Shown: one piece after another, positions 1 to 8,122 of the stretch | Position numbering within the stretch: position 1 is the first letter of the stretch | Layout of the letters: each line of letters begins with the position of its first letter | From: Rubrivivax sp. | GTDB taxonomy: Bacteria > Pseudomonadota > Gammaproteobacteria > Burkholderiales > Burkholderiaceae_C | NCBI GenBank assembly: GCA_016789865.1 | Contig: JAEUPC010000215.1 | Span: forward strand, 1-36,653 | Direction: 5' to 3' | DNA: 36,653 nt | Notes under the pieces: generated by a model | The model's input: the letters and a program-made list of their open reading frames with translations, nothing else | Told to the model about the DNA's origin: nothing | Database searches by the model: none | Program-made: the position numbers and the translations under genes

Positions 1-1
1 C

Positions 2-1081
2 GCCGAGCAGGTGCGCGAGGCGCTGTTCTCGGGCAAGTTCAACAGCATGTTCAGCCTGCTGTTCGGCATCGGCTTCACCATCCAGTACGCGCGCATGCAA
101 GAGCGCGACCCGGCGCACGCCACCGCGCTGTACCTGCGGCGGCTGCTGGCGCTGCTGGCCTTCGGCGTCATCCACGCGTTGCTGTTCTGGCCCGGCGACG
201 TGCTGCACAACTACGCCCTGCTGGGCATCGTGCTGGTGCTGGGCCTGAGGCATGTCAGCGACCGCGGCCTGATGGTGCTGATCGGCGCCTGCCTGGTGTA
301 CCCGGCGGTCAGCGGGCTGGCGCGGCTGGCGATCATCACGCCGGCCATCACCGCCGAGCGCGTGCGCATCGCGCAGGCTTTCGAGGCCAGCAACCACGCC
401 GCCTTCGGCGCCGGCAGCTACCTCGACATGGTGCGCGAGAACACGCGCATGATGGTCCACTTCTACACCGACTGGCTCAACCTGTGGGGCACCGCCGGCT
501 GGTACGTGATGCTGGGCATGACGATGCTGATCGGCGTGCTGGCCGGCCGCCGGCGCTGGGTGCAGCGCGCCGGCGAGTTGATGCCGCAGATCCGCCGGCT
601 GATGTGGTGGGCCCTGGCCATCGGCCTGGCGTGCGGCGCGGCGTTCGCGCTCATCTTCGAGCTGAACCGCGCACCCGGCCCATCGCCGATCAAGCTGCTG
701 GGCAGCATCTGCTACAGCCTTTCGCGCGTGGCGATGATGTGCTTCTACGTGCTGCTGATCGTGCGCGCGGCCGAGAGCGCAGGCGGCCGGCGCTGGCTGA
801 CCCCCTGGCAGGCCGCGGGCCGCCTGCCGCTGACCAACTACCTGATGCAGACGGCGATCTGCCTCGTGTTGTTCCAGCACTGGGGCTTCGGCCTGTGGAT
901 GAAGGTGGGGCCGGCCTGGGGCCTGGTGCTCAGCTTGGCGATCTTCTTCGTCATCCAGGTGCCGTGGAGCCTGTGGTGGCTGAAGCGCCACGAGCGCGGG
1001 CCGCTGGAGGCCCTGTGGGCCTGGCTGACCTACGGCGGTGGCGGCCAGCTTGCCGGGGCGCAGGCTGGCCTGCGGAGCTGA
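2..1081 (+). CDS. DUF418 family membrane protein (5' end outside window)
   Basis: The frame is open from the first bases of the window, so the N-terminus is missing. The visible ~359 residues contain several hydrophobic helices, and the C-terminal part (around 'GRLPLTNYLMQT' and 'HWGFGLWMKVGP') matches the DUF418 domain as I know it from YeiB-like inner-membrane proteins. The start of the visible part ('LFSGKFNSMFSLLFGIGF') also fits the conserved N-terminal region of that family. Members are polytopic inner-membrane proteins of unsettled function, sometimes linked to transport. No operon partner is visible; the next gene lies 330 bp downstream behind a repeat element. Family assignment is fairly sure, function is not. 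Confidence 0.85.
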   Translation, partial: AEQVREALFSGKFNSMFSLLFGIGFTIQYARMQERDPAHATALYLRRLLALLAFGVIHALLFWPGDVLHNYALLGIVLVLGLRHVSDRGLMVLIGACLVYPAVSGLARLAIITPAITAERVRIAQAFEASNHAAFGAGSYLDMVRENTRMMVHFYTDWLNLWGTAGWYVMLGMTMLIGVLAGRRRWVQRAGELMPQIRRLMWWALAIGLACGAAFALIFELNRAPGPSPIKLLGSICYSLSRVAMMCFYVLLIVRAAESAGGRRWLTPWQAAGRLPLTNYLMQTAICLVLFQHWGFGLWMKVGPAWGLVLSLAIFFVIQVPWSLWWLKRHERGPLEALWAWLTYGGGGQLAGAQAGLRS

Positions 1082-1098
1082 GTGGCTGCTCCAAGCTG

Positions 1099-1240
1099 CC
1101 GGGTCCCGCCCCGGCGGGCGGGTCGCTTTCATTTGCTGGCCCAAATGAAAGTAACCAAGGCAAAGGGCCTGTACTTCGAAGAGGTTGTGCCTTCGGGCCG
1201 GCAACCGTGTGCACATCGGGTGGGCTTGGTGGTTGCTCGG
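1099..1240 (+). repeat. Dispersed intergenic repeat, copy 1
   Basis: This is the first of three related ~135-bp copies (others at 5554-5690 and 5837-5972). The core holds a perfect 9-bp inverted repeat, CTTTCATTT (1126-1134) and AAATGAAAG (1143-1151), with an 8-base loop. It is followed by a conserved 'GTAACCAAGGCAAAGGGCCT' stretch and then a less conserved tail with 'GAAGAGGTTGTGCCT' and 'CAACCGTGTGCAC'. The small open frames it creates (reading FHLLAQMKVTKAKG) recur in every copy and look like translations of the repeat, not protein genes. The rest of the 1082-1413 gap holds only the kynU upstream region. Confidence 0.85.
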
Positions 1241-1313
1241 GGCTTGTCGGTGCAAGTGGCGGTGCTGCATCGATTGCAGTGGCGATGGAGGGCAATGTGA
1301 GCAGGCCGAGCCA

Positions 1314-1345
1314 TTGATTTAGGTGTCAACTATTTGCCCTATCAT
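1314..1345 (+). promoter_or_regulatory. Candidate kynU promoter region (AT-rich island)
   Basis: A short AT-rich patch in otherwise very GC-rich DNA lies 70-100 bp before the kynU start. It contains TTGATT (1314-1319) and TATCAT (1340-1345), but the 20-bp spacing is long for a sigma-70 promoter. kyn operons are often controlled by an Lrp-type regulator (KynR); no such gene is in the window. Weak call. Confidence 0.25.
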
Positions 1346-1413
1346 CGCCGGTGCGTCACCGGTCCGCTGCCATGCCGCGCGGGAGTGCGGCCGGAGGCCT
1401 TGTTGGAGGAGCC

Positions 1414-2715
1414 ATGCGTCCCGCTTCAGTCACCACCCGAGACCAGGCCGCGGCGCTCGACGCCGCCGATCCGCTGGCGCCGCTGCGCGATCTGTTCGAG
1501 CTGCCGCCGGGCGTGATCTACCTCGACGGCAACTCACTGGGCGCACTGCCGCGGGCGACTGCCGCGCGTGTGCGCGAGGTGGTCGAACAGGAGTGGGGCC
1601 AGGGCCTCATCCGCAGCTGGAACAGCGTCGGCTGGATGACACTGGCCTCGCGCATCGGTGACAAGATCGCGCGGCTGGTGGGCGCCGCGCCCGGCGAGCT
1701 GGTGGTCACCGACTCGACCAGCGTCAACGTCTTCAAGGTGCTCTCGGCGGCGCTGACGATGGCGCGCGTGGCCGCCGGGCCCGGGGCGGACCGCCGCGTC
1801 ATCGTCTCCGAGCGCAGCAACTTCCCCACCGACCTGTACATCGCCGAGTCGCTGGCGCGCGAGCGCGGCTTCGAGCTGCGGCTGCTCGACGCACCCGATC
1901 TCGCCTCGGCGCTGGACGCACGCACCGCGGTGCTGATGCTCACGCACGTGAACTACCGCAACGGCGTGATGCACGACATGGCCGCGCTGTCGCGCGCGGC
2001 GCACGATGCCGGCGCCCTGGTGATCTGGGACCTTGCCCACAGCGCCGGTGCGGTGCCGGTGGACCTGCACCGCGACGGCGCCGACTTCGCGGTGGGCTGC
2101 GGCTACAAGTACCTCAACGGCGGCCCCGGCGCGCCGGCCTTCGTGTGGGTGCACCCGAAGCATGTGGGCCGCTTCCAGCAGCCGCTGTCGGGCTGGATCG
2201 GGCACGCCGCGCCCTTCGAGTTCACGCCCGGGTACCGACCGGCAGCCGGCATCTCGCGCTACCTGTGCGGCACGCCGGCAGTCATCTCGATGGCTGCGCT
2301 CGAGTGCGGCGTGGACACCTTGCTGGCGGCGCAGCAGCATGGCGGCATGGCGGCGCTGCGCGCCAAGTCACTGGCGCTGTCGCACCTGTTCGCCGCACGT
2401 GTGGAGGCACTGTGCCCCGCGCTCACGCTCGCTTCGCCACGCGACGACGCCGGCCGCGGCAGCCAGGTCTGCTTCTCGCACGCCACGCATGCCTACGCGA
2501 TCATGCAGGCGCTCATCGCACGCGGCGTGATCGGCGACTTCCGTGCCGGCGACCCGGCGCACCCGCCCGACGCCGCCGACATCCTGCGCTTCGGCTTCAC
2601 GCCGCTGTACCTGCGCTTCGTCGACGCGTGGGACGCCGCCGGGCACGTGCACCAGGTGCTGGCCGCCGAGGAGTGGCGCCGGCCCGAGTTCAACCGCCGA
2701 CACGCCGTCACCTGA
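1414..2715 (+). CDS. kynU: Kynureninase
   Basis: KynU is a PLP enzyme (EC 3.7.1.3) that hydrolyses L-kynurenine to anthranilate and alanine in the cytoplasm. The 433-residue product has the family's usual length. The N-terminal '[14 protein letters not shown]' motif and the PLP-lysine motif '[14 protein letters not shown]' (Lys232) are both clear, as is the downstream 'LSGWIGH' segment. An ATG at 1351 would give 21 extra residues, but the ATG at 1414 sits behind a good ribosome binding site (GGAGGA at 1405-1410), so I prefer it. kynA follows after 31 bp on the same strand, which indicates an operon for tryptophan breakdown. The formamidase gene kynB is not adjacent. Confidence 0.95.
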   Translation: MRPASVTTRDQAAALDAADPLAPLRDLFELPPGVIYLDGNSLGALPRATAARVREVVEQEWGQGLIRSWNSVGWMTLASRIGDKIARLVGAAPGELVVTDSTSVNVFKVLSAALTMARVAAGPGADRRVIVSERSNFPTDLYIAESLARERGFELRLLDAPDLASALDARTAVLMLTHVNYRNGVMHDMAALSRAAHDAGALVIWDLAHSAGAVPVDLHRDGADFAVGCGYKYLNGGPGAPAFVWVHPKHVGRFQQPLSGWIGHAAPFEFTPGYRPAAGISRYLCGTPAVISMAALECGVDTLLAAQQHGGMAALRAKSLALSHLFAARVEALCPALTLASPRDDAGRGSQVCFSHATHAYAIMQALIARGVIGDFRAGDPAHPPDAADILRFGFTPLYLRFVDAWDAAGHVHQVLAAEEWRRPEFNRRHAVT

Positions 2716-2746
2716 GCGAACCACGGCCTTCGCAGGCCCAACCCCC

Positions 2747-3577
2747 ATGAGCCCCCCCACCGAACACCACGGCGCCAAGCTCGACTTCAGCGCCGACATG
2801 AGCTACGGCGACTACCTGCACCTGGACCAGGTGCTCAGTGCGCAGCACCCGCGCTCGCCCGACCACAACGAGATGCTGTTCATCGTGCAGCACCAGGCGA
2901 GCGAACTGTGGATGAAGCTGATGCTGCACGAGCTCGGCGCCGCCATCGGCCACATCGCCGGCGACCGGCTGGCCCCGGCGTTCAAGATGCTGGCGCGCGT
3001 CAGCCGCATCATGGAACAGCTGGTGCACGCCTGGGACGTGCTCTCCACGATGACGCCGCCGGAGTACAGCGCCATCCGGCCCTACCTGGCCAACAGCAGC
3101 GGGTTCCAGAGCTGGCAGTACCGCTGCATCGAATTCAGCCTGGGCAACAAGAACGCGGCGATGCTGCGCCCGCACGAACACCGGCCCGACCTGCTGGCGC
3201 ATGTGCGCGCGGCCTACGTGGCGCCGTCGCTGTACGACGAGGCGCTGCGCCTGCTGGCGCGGCGCGGGCTGCCGGTGCCGGCCAGCCACACGGCGCGCGA
3301 CTGGACCCAGCCCTACCCGGCCAGCGACGAGGTCGAGGCCGCGTGGCTCGTGGTGTACCGCAACCCCGAGGCGCACTGGGACCTGTACCAGCTGGGCGAG
3401 GAACTCACCGATCTGGAAGACGCCTTCCGGCTGTGGCGCTTCCGCCATGTCACGACGGTGGAACGCGTGATCGGGTTCAAGCGCGGAACGGGCGGCACCA
3501 GCGGGGTGGGTTATCTGCGCAAGATGCTCGATACGGTGTTGTTTCCGGAGATCTGGAAGTTGCGGACCGACCTTTGA
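2747..3577 (+). CDS. kynA: Tryptophan 2,3-dioxygenase
   Basis: KynA is a haem enzyme (EC 1.13.11.11) that opens the indole ring of L-tryptophan to give N-formylkynurenine, the first step of the pathway. The 276-residue product carries the distal-histidine segment '[13 protein letters not shown]' (His49), the '[10 protein letters not shown]' motif, and near the end '[18 protein letters not shown]' with His234 as the expected proximal haem ligand. The open frame extends further upstream inside kynU, but homology begins at the ATG at 2747, 31 bp after the kynU stop. It is the second gene of a kynU-kynA operon. The intermediate step (N-formylkynurenine to kynurenine) must be encoded elsewhere. 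Confidence 0.95.
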   Translation: MSPPTEHHGAKLDFSADMSYGDYLHLDQVLSAQHPRSPDHNEMLFIVQHQASELWMKLMLHELGAAIGHIAGDRLAPAFKMLARVSRIMEQLVHAWDVLSTMTPPEYSAIRPYLANSSGFQSWQYRCIEFSLGNKNAAMLRPHEHRPDLLAHVRAAYVAPSLYDEALRLLARRGLPVPASHTARDWTQPYPASDEVEAAWLVVYRNPEAHWDLYQLGEELTDLEDAFRLWRFRHVTTVERVIGFKRGTGGTSGVGYLRKMLDTVLFPEIWKLRTDL

Positions 3578-3611
3578 GGGGCTTGTTTTCCTGTTGGCAA
3601 TGACGGGAGGG

Positions 3612-3644
3612 GTTGCCACTTCGTTGCCACTTGGTTGCCACTCC
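3612..3644 (+). repeat. Three tandem 11-bp repeats (GTTGCCACTTS)
   Basis: Units GTTGCCACTTC (3612-3622), GTTGCCACTTG (3623-3633) and GTTGCCACTCC (3634-3644) follow one another without a gap. The period is close to one helical turn. They lie 35 bp after kynA, between convergent genes. No plasmid-type replication gene is near, so they are probably not origin iterons. Confidence 0.8.
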
Positions 3645-3648
3645 GCAG

Positions 3649-3671
3649 CGGCCGGGGCGGGACCCGGCTGC
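3649..3671. repeat. Fragment matching the edge of the dispersed repeat
   Basis: The stretch around 'CCGGGGCGGGACCCGGC' matches the outer end of the dispersed repeat as it appears on the minus strand of copy 1 and in copy 3 (near 5954-5970). The hairpin core is absent. It may be a decayed copy or simply GC-rich sequence. Confidence 0.4.
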
Positions 3672-3750
3672 GTCGAAGTAGTCCGAACCTAACCCGAGCC
3701 CCACCGCGAAGACCCTTCAACGCCTTGAAACATGCGCCCTCGGCCAGCGC

Positions 3751-4335
3751 TCAGCCGGCCGCGTCGAACGCCTGCTTCAACCACCCGGTCAGCACCGCAT
3801 CCACCTCCTTCACCGAGCCGATGCGCGTGGTGACCTGGCACATGCCGCCGGGCGGCAGCACCTTCAGCCGCGCATGCACCGGCAGGTCCTTGGCGTTCAG
3901 GCCGACCTCGACCGCGTCCTTGGTGGCCGGCCCCACCATCGCGAACTGCTTCTTGCGGCGCAGGCTGATGTACGTCTTCTTCGGCGCTTCCTCGAACTCC
4001 CCGAAGCCACGCGCCACTTTCATGACGGCCTCATGCACTTCGCGCAGGTGGGCCTTGGGGCCGGCGTAGAGCGCATCGAGCGGGTCGCCACCTTCCGGCG
4101 CGGGCGCCGCGGCCGGCGCGCCGTCGAGCCCGGGCGGGACCTTGCCCACCAGCAGGGCCACCGTGTTGGCGTCGCCGTAGCCGAGCTTGAACTGCTCCAT
4201 CAGCCAGCTGCGCTTTTCGCCCACCTTGGCCAGGCCCGTGTCGGCAAGCAGGGTGTGCAGCGCAGCGATCGACTTGCCGGTCTTCGCCTGGATGTTGCGC
4301 AACTGGGTCAGCAGCGCGGCTTGCGGGTCGGCCAT
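3751..4335 (-). CDS. DUF4287 / DUF5655 domain protein
   Basis: The 194-residue product shows two recognisable parts. Residues ~1-65 ('LLTQLRNIQAKTGKSI' ... 'GYGDANTVALLV') fit DUF4287, and ~85-190 ('ALYAGPKAHLREVHEAVM' ... 'KKTYISLRRKKQFAMVGP') fit DUF5655, a domain often found in proteins annotated as predicted transport or stress-linked. The ATG at 4335 has GGAG nearby. It is the third gene in the same direction after an ArsR regulator and an SRPBCC protein, 73 bp downstream of the latter. Such small cytoplasmic proteins commonly accompany ArsR/SRPBCC pairs; the biochemical role is unknown. Confidence 0.8.
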   Translation of the reverse strand: MADPQAALLTQLRNIQAKTGKSIAALHTLLADTGLAKVGEKRSWLMEQFKLGYGDANTVALLVGKVPPGLDGAPAAAPAPEGGDPLDALYAGPKAHLREVHEAVMKVARGFGEFEEAPKKTYISLRRKKQFAMVGPATKDAVEVGLNAKDLPVHARLKVLPPGGMCQVTTRIGSVKEVDAVLTGWLKQAFDAAG

Positions 4336-4408
4336 CGGCTTCTACTCCGGATGATGGTGGTTGGGGGTGGTTGGGTGAGGTGCACGAACCTCGCGGCGCG
4401 GTGGCCGC

Positions 4409-4954
4409 TCACGGGCGCTGCAGCGGCCAGTGCTCGGCGCGCGTGCGCGCCGGCAGCACGAACTCCATGCGCGCGAACATCCCGTACATGAGCCGCGTGC
4501 CGAACGACGGGCGGCCGGTCTCGCAGATGGCCTTCAGCGTGTCGAGGATCATGTGGCCGCCGCTGGCCATGCTCTTGCCCGTCTTGGTGCCCGGAGGCAG
4601 GCCGATCACGCGCAACGTGACCTCGACCCCCGCATCAGCCCCCTGGCCTACCGGCTTGAGCTCGTAGCTCACCTGGCAGACCGGGTCGTCGTACTGCGTG
4701 AAGCGGTGCGTGTGCACGAAGCGGTGGGGCGGCTCGAACGCCACCACGTCGCCATCGACGATGACGTACTTGCCGCTGCCGGTGCGCATCTGCAGCCGGC
4801 CGCCGGGCACCAGGCCGGTGGTGTGCAGCCAGGCGTTGAAGACGGCGCCTTGCGCCTCGCCGGTCTTCGTGAGCTCGCGCCACACACGCTGGATGTCGGC
4901 ACGGATGAAGATGCGGAACACGGCGTCGCCGCCCTCGGTGGATGCTTCAGCCAT
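4409..4954 (-). CDS. SRPBCC (AHSA1-like) protein
   Basis: The 181-residue product belongs to the START/Bet v1-like SRPBCC fold, in the branch called 'activator of Hsp90 ATPase homolog 1-like'. The helix-grip pattern is seen from 'FRIFIRADIQRVWRELT' through 'GSGKYVIVDGDVVAFEPPHRFVH'. These proteins have a deep hydrophobic cavity and probably bind small ligands; the ligand here is unknown. A start at 5002 is open, but the ATG at 4954 overlaps the ArsR stop as ATGGCTGA (8-bp overlap), which is the usual coupling in ArsR-SRPBCC pairs, so I chose it. Confidence 0.85.
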   Translation of the reverse strand: MAEASTEGGDAVFRIFIRADIQRVWRELTKTGEAQGAVFNAWLHTTGLVPGGRLQMRTGSGKYVIVDGDVVAFEPPHRFVHTHRFTQYDDPVCQVSYELKPVGQGADAGVEVTLRVIGLPPGTKTGKSMASGGHMILDTLKAICETGRPSFGTRLMYGMFARMEFVLPARTRAEHWPLQRP

Positions 4955-5429
4955 GACGGCGCTCCTTGTTCGTGGTCTTTGGGGTCTTGGTGGTCTTCCC
5001 ATCCACCCGCGCCGCCAGCGCGTGCACCTCGGCGCCCTCCGCGCCGTACTTCAGCCGCGTGAGGCGTGCGGCCCAGTAGGCGCTGAACTCGGTGGTCCAG
5101 CGCTCGTGGATCAGCTGGATCGGCGTGGCGTCGAACCACAGCCGGCGCTCGCGCCCTTCGCGCGCCGAGACGACCAGCCCCCCGCGCTCCAGCGCCGCCA
5201 GGTGCTTCATCACCGCGAAGCGGCCGATCTCGCCGGCGAACTGTTCGCAGACGAAGTTGACGTTGCAGCCGGCCTCGCGCTTGAGCACGTCGAGCATGCG
5301 GCGGCGCAGTTCGGAACTCAGCGCGAAGAAGGCGGCGTCGAGGGCATCGGCATCTGCGGCTGCCGCCGTCGCCGTCGCCGTCGCCCTTTGGCGGCGTCGG
5401 ATGCGGGTCGGCGTCGCGGCGCGGATCAT
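4947..5429 (-). CDS. ArsR-family winged-helix regulator
   Basis: The product (160 residues from the chosen start) has an ArsR-type winged helix from about residue 29 ('FFALSSELRRRMLDVLKR') through 'FAVMKHLAALERGGLVVSAREGR'. It lacks the metal-binding CXC of true arsenic sensors, which fits the ArsR subgroup paired with SRPBCC proteins. The N-terminus carries an Ala-Thr run from a GGCGAC-like microsatellite (near 5364-5386). An ATG at 5489 is also open, but the ATG at 5429 is supported by a 24-bp dyad sitting on it, the likely autoregulatory site. The stop overlaps the SRPBCC start. Confidence 0.85.
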   Translation of the reverse strand: MIRAATPTRIRRRQRATATATAAAADADALDAAFFALSSELRRRMLDVLKREAGCNVNFVCEQFAGEIGRFAVMKHLAALERGGLVVSAREGRERRLWFDATPIQLIHERWTTEFSAYWAARLTRLKYGAEGAEVHALAARVDGKTTKTPKTTNKERRHG

Positions 5430-5451
5430 ATGTGCCGTGAGAGTCACATAT
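5428..5451. promoter_or_regulatory. Candidate ArsR operator (ATATGTG-N10-CACATAT)
   Basis: A perfect 7-bp inverted repeat with a 10-base spacer lies at and just upstream of the preferred ArsR start codon. It is an AT-rich patch in GC-rich DNA, which is what one expects of an autorepressor site. If the longer start (5489) is used the site would be inside the gene. Confidence 0.5.
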
Positions 5452-5553
5452 CGTGCGCCGGCTGTCAACGCCAGGGCGGTGCGGATCACCGGCAGGTCGG
5501 GAAAGTCCCAGGCAGGGCCGCTTCCCGCGGTGGGTGTTGGTGTGCGGTGGCGG

Positions 5554-5690
5554 CAGGGTTCCGCCCTGCGGGCGGGTCACTTTCATTTGCTGGCCCAAAT
5601 GAAAGTAACCAAAGCAAAGGGCCTGGTCGTCGAAGAGGTTGTGCCTGCGAGCTGCCAACCGTGTGCACGAATGGTGGCCACGGTGGTTGT
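5554..5690 (+). repeat. Dispersed intergenic repeat, copy 2
   Basis: Same element as copy 1, with the core hairpin CTTTCATTT (5580-5588) / AAATGAAAG (5597-5605) and the following 'GTAACCAAAGCAAAGGGCCT'. The tail matches copy 3 closely ('GTGCCTGCGAGCTGCCAACC', 'ATGGTGGCC'). It faces copy 3, so together they form a large imperfect inverted repeat around about 145 bp of unique sequence (5691-5836) in which I see no gene. Confidence 0.85.
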
Positions 5691-5836
5691 TCGGCAGGTT
5701 GTCATGGTCTGTCTGCGTCGGCCCCACGGGGCCCATCGTTGTTGCCGTGGAAGACCCTCGCGGCACTTCTGCGGCAGCTTCGGTTTGCTGCCGAGGCGCA
5801 CCTTGCCGCACCACCAATGACACGCTTGCACACTCC

Positions 5837-5972
5837 CACGGCGGCCACCATTTGTGCACGCGGTTGGCAGCTCGCAGGCACAGGCTCTTCAGAGTACGGG
5901 CCCTTTGCTTTGGTTACTTTCATTTGGGCCAGCAAATGAAAGTGACCCGCCCGCCGGGGCGGGACCCGGCGC
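5837..5972 (-). repeat. Dispersed intergenic repeat, copy 3 (inverted)
   Basis: Reverse-orientation copy of the element. The hairpin here is the longest of the three: 'GGTTACTTTCATTTG' pairs with 'CAAATGAAAGTGACC' (5912-5926 and 5933-5947) with one G-T type mismatch and a 6-base loop. The copy ends 85 bp before the pepP start. Confidence 0.85.
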
Positions 5973-6013
5973 CTGCGAAGCAAGCCAAATGCACCCAAAA
6001 AACCAGCCCCACC

Positions 6014-6019
6014 TAGAAT
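6014..6019 (+). promoter_or_regulatory. Candidate -10 box for pepP (TAGAAT)
   Basis: TAGAAT differs from the sigma-70 -10 consensus at one base and lies 39 bp before the pepP start. No convincing -35 box is seen at the proper distance. Weak call. Confidence 0.25.
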
Positions 6020-6057
6020 GCCCAGAGCACTCAAACCGGCACTCTTCAGGAGCGCAG

Positions 6058-7902
6058 ATGGACACCCGCACCTCCCCCTTCCGCGCCCGCATCGCCCAGT
6101 TGCGCGAGGTGCTCGCCAAGGAAGGCATCGACGCCCTGCTCGTGCCCAGCGCCGACCCGCACCTCTCCGAGTACCTGCCCGGCCGCTGGCAAGGCCGCGA
6201 GTGGCTCTCGGGCTTCACCGGCTCGGCCGGCACGCTGGTGGTCGGCCAGCGCGCCGCGGCCCTCTTTGCCGACAGCCGCTACTGGCAGCAGGCCGAGGCC
6301 GAGCTGCAAGGCAGCGGCATCGAGCTGGTGCGCATCGCCAGCGCCGCGGCGCCCGCGCATATCGAGTGGATGATCGACAACGTGCCGCGCGGCGGCACGG
6401 TGGCCGTCGACGGCCAGGTGCTGGGCCTGGCCGCCGCGCAGCAGCTGCAGGCGCGTCTCACCACCGCCGGCATCGCACTGGCGACCGAGCGTGACCCGCT
6501 CGATGCGATCTGGCCCGCGCGCCCGTCGCTGCCCACGGCGCCGGTGGTCGCGCACAACCCACCGCACGCGCCGCGCTCGCGCGCCGAGAAGCTGGCACTG
6601 GTGCGCGCCGCGATGGCCACGCACGGCGCGACCCACCACTTCGTCTCCACCGTCGACGACATCGCCTGGATCACCAACCTGCGCGGCAGCGACGTCGAAT
6701 ACAACCCGGTCTTCATGGCGCACCTGCTGCTGCAGCACAGCGCCGATGCGGCCCCGGGCGCGTGCAACGCGCGGCTGTTCACCGGCGCCGGCAAGGTCGA
6801 CGCGGCGCTCGCCGCCGCACTCGCCGCCGACGGCGTCGAGCTGCGCCCGTACGAAGAAGCCGGCGCCGCGCTCGCCGCGCTCGGCGAGCGCGACACGCTG
6901 CTCATCGACCCCAAGCGCGTGACCTTCGGCTTTCGCCAGCGCGTCGGTGCGGCCTGCAAGGTGGTCGAGGCGATCAACCCCAGCACGCTGGCCAAGAGCC
7001 GCAAGACCGATGCCGAGGCCGCGCACGTGCGTGAAGCGATGATCGAAGACGGCGCCGCGATGTGCGAGTTCTACGCCTGGATGGAGGAAGCGCTGGCGCC
7101 CTCGCGTCCGCACGGCGTGGTCACCGAGCTCACCATCGACGAGAAGCTCAGTGCCTCGCGCGCACGCCGCGCCGGCTTCGTGGGCTCGAGCTTTTCCACC
7201 ATCGCCGCCTTCAACGCCAACGGCGCGATGCCGCATTACCGCGCCACGCCTTCGAGCCATGCGGTGATCGAAGGCGATGGGCTGCTGCTCATCGACAGCG
7301 GCGGCCAGTACCTCGGCGGCACCACCGACATCACGCGCGTGTGGCAGGTCGGCACCGCCAGCGCGGCGATGAAACGCGACTTCACGCTGGTGCTCAAGGG
7401 CACGATGGCGCTGTCGCGCACGCGTTTCCCGCGCGGCACGTTGAGCCCGATGATCGATGCCATCGCACGCGCGCCGCTGTGGGCCGAGGGGCTCGATTTC
7501 GGCCACGGCACCGGCCACGGCGTGGGCTACTTCCTCAATGTGCACGAGGGGCCTCAGAGCATCAGCCGCACGATCCCGGACGCGAACATGGCGATGGAGC
7601 CGGGCATGATCACCTCCATCGAGCCGGGCGTGTACCGGCCCGGCCAGTGGGGCGTGCGCATCGAGAACCTGGTGCTCAACGTGCCGCTGCAGACCAGCGA
7701 GGGCAGCACGTTCGGCGAGTTCCTCGCGTTCGAGACGCTGACGCTGTGCCCCATCGACACGCGCTGCATCGACAGGAGCCTCATGCGCGCCGACGAGATG
7801 GCGTGGCTGAACGCCTACCACGCCACGGTGCGCGAGCGGATCGCGCCGCGCGTCAGCGGCGCGGCCAGGGCCTGGCTCGTAGCGCGCACAGCGCCGATTT
7901 GA
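6058..7902 (+). CDS. Xaa-Pro aminopeptidase (M24B), three-domain type
   Basis: This cytoplasmic metallopeptidase removes the N-terminal residue from peptides with proline in second position. The 614-residue length and architecture match the three-domain eukaryote-like form (XPNPEP1 type) rather than the ~440-residue E. coli PepP: two creatinase-like N-terminal domains, a pita-bread M24 domain and a C-terminal extension ('FETLTLCPIDTR'). Expected dinuclear metal ligands are present: Asp413 ('LLIDSGG'), Asp424 ('TTDITRVW'), His487 ('GHGTGHGVGYF'), Glu522 ('SIEPGVY') and Glu536 ('RIENLV'). The ATG at 6058 has AGGAG at 6048-6052. The frame is open further upstream through the repeat, but that part is repeat sequence. 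Confidence 0.93.
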   Translation: MDTRTSPFRARIAQLREVLAKEGIDALLVPSADPHLSEYLPGRWQGREWLSGFTGSAGTLVVGQRAAALFADSRYWQQAEAELQGSGIELVRIASAAAPAHIEWMIDNVPRGGTVAVDGQVLGLAAAQQLQARLTTAGIALATERDPLDAIWPARPSLPTAPVVAHNPPHAPRSRAEKLALVRAAMATHGATHHFVSTVDDIAWITNLRGSDVEYNPVFMAHLLLQHSADAAPGACNARLFTGAGKVDAALAAALAADGVELRPYEEAGAALAALGERDTLLIDPKRVTFGFRQRVGAACKVVEAINPSTLAKSRKTDAEAAHVREAMIEDGAAMCEFYAWMEEALAPSRPHGVVTELTIDEKLSASRARRAGFVGSSFSTIAAFNANGAMPHYRATPSSHAVIEGDGLLLIDSGGQYLGGTTDITRVWQVGTASAAMKRDFTLVLKGTMALSRTRFPRGTLSPMIDAIARAPLWAEGLDFGHGTGHGVGYFLNVHEGPQSISRTIPDANMAMEPGMITSIEPGVYRPGQWGVRIENLVLNVPLQTSEGSTFGEFLAFETLTLCPIDTRCIDRSLMRADEMAWLNAYHATVRERIAPRVSGAARAWLVARTAPI

Positions 7903-8065
7903 AGGCAGCTGCGGCTGCCGCGCGAGGCGGGAGCGAGCCGCCGCCGAACGCCGCAACGTCATCGCCACGATGGCGATGCCTGGCCGGCCCGCGGGCCAAG
8001 CACGCGCCGCTGCCGCTGATCGCCTTCTTGCCGGGCCGCGCTGCGCCGCTGTCCGAAACCGCCCC

Positions 8066-8093
8066 TGTCGATCGTCTATCGGCTGCAGTACTC
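8066..8093 (+). promoter_or_regulatory. Candidate ECF42-type promoter upstream of the DGPF gene
   Basis: TGTCGA (8066-8071) lies 52 bp before the DGPF gene. From memory, published ECF42 target promoters have TGTCGA in the -35 region and precede DGPF genes. The expected -10 region around 8088-8093 reads GTACTC and does not match the CGTC-like element well, so only the -35 half is convincing. Confidence 0.4.
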
Positions 8094-8122
8094 TTGCTGC
8101 AGGCCCGATCAGGAGATCCACC

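Noticed and set aside
1082-1300. Small frame reading FHLLAQMKVTKAKG
   Set aside because: The same peptide appears in every copy of the dispersed repeat; it is the translation of the repeat, not a conserved gene.
3612-3644. Replication-origin iterons
   Set aside because: Only three units, no Rep gene and no AT-rich region; chromosomal context.
3716-3729. TTCAA-N4-TTGAA dyad as a terminator of kynA
   Set aside because: The stem is only 5 bp with no T-run, too weak to call a terminator; kept only as a motif similar to the one at 30479.
5554-5972. Insertion sequence bounded by inverted repeats
   Set aside because: The ~145 bp between the facing copies has no transposase and the arms are whole repeat copies rather than IS ends.
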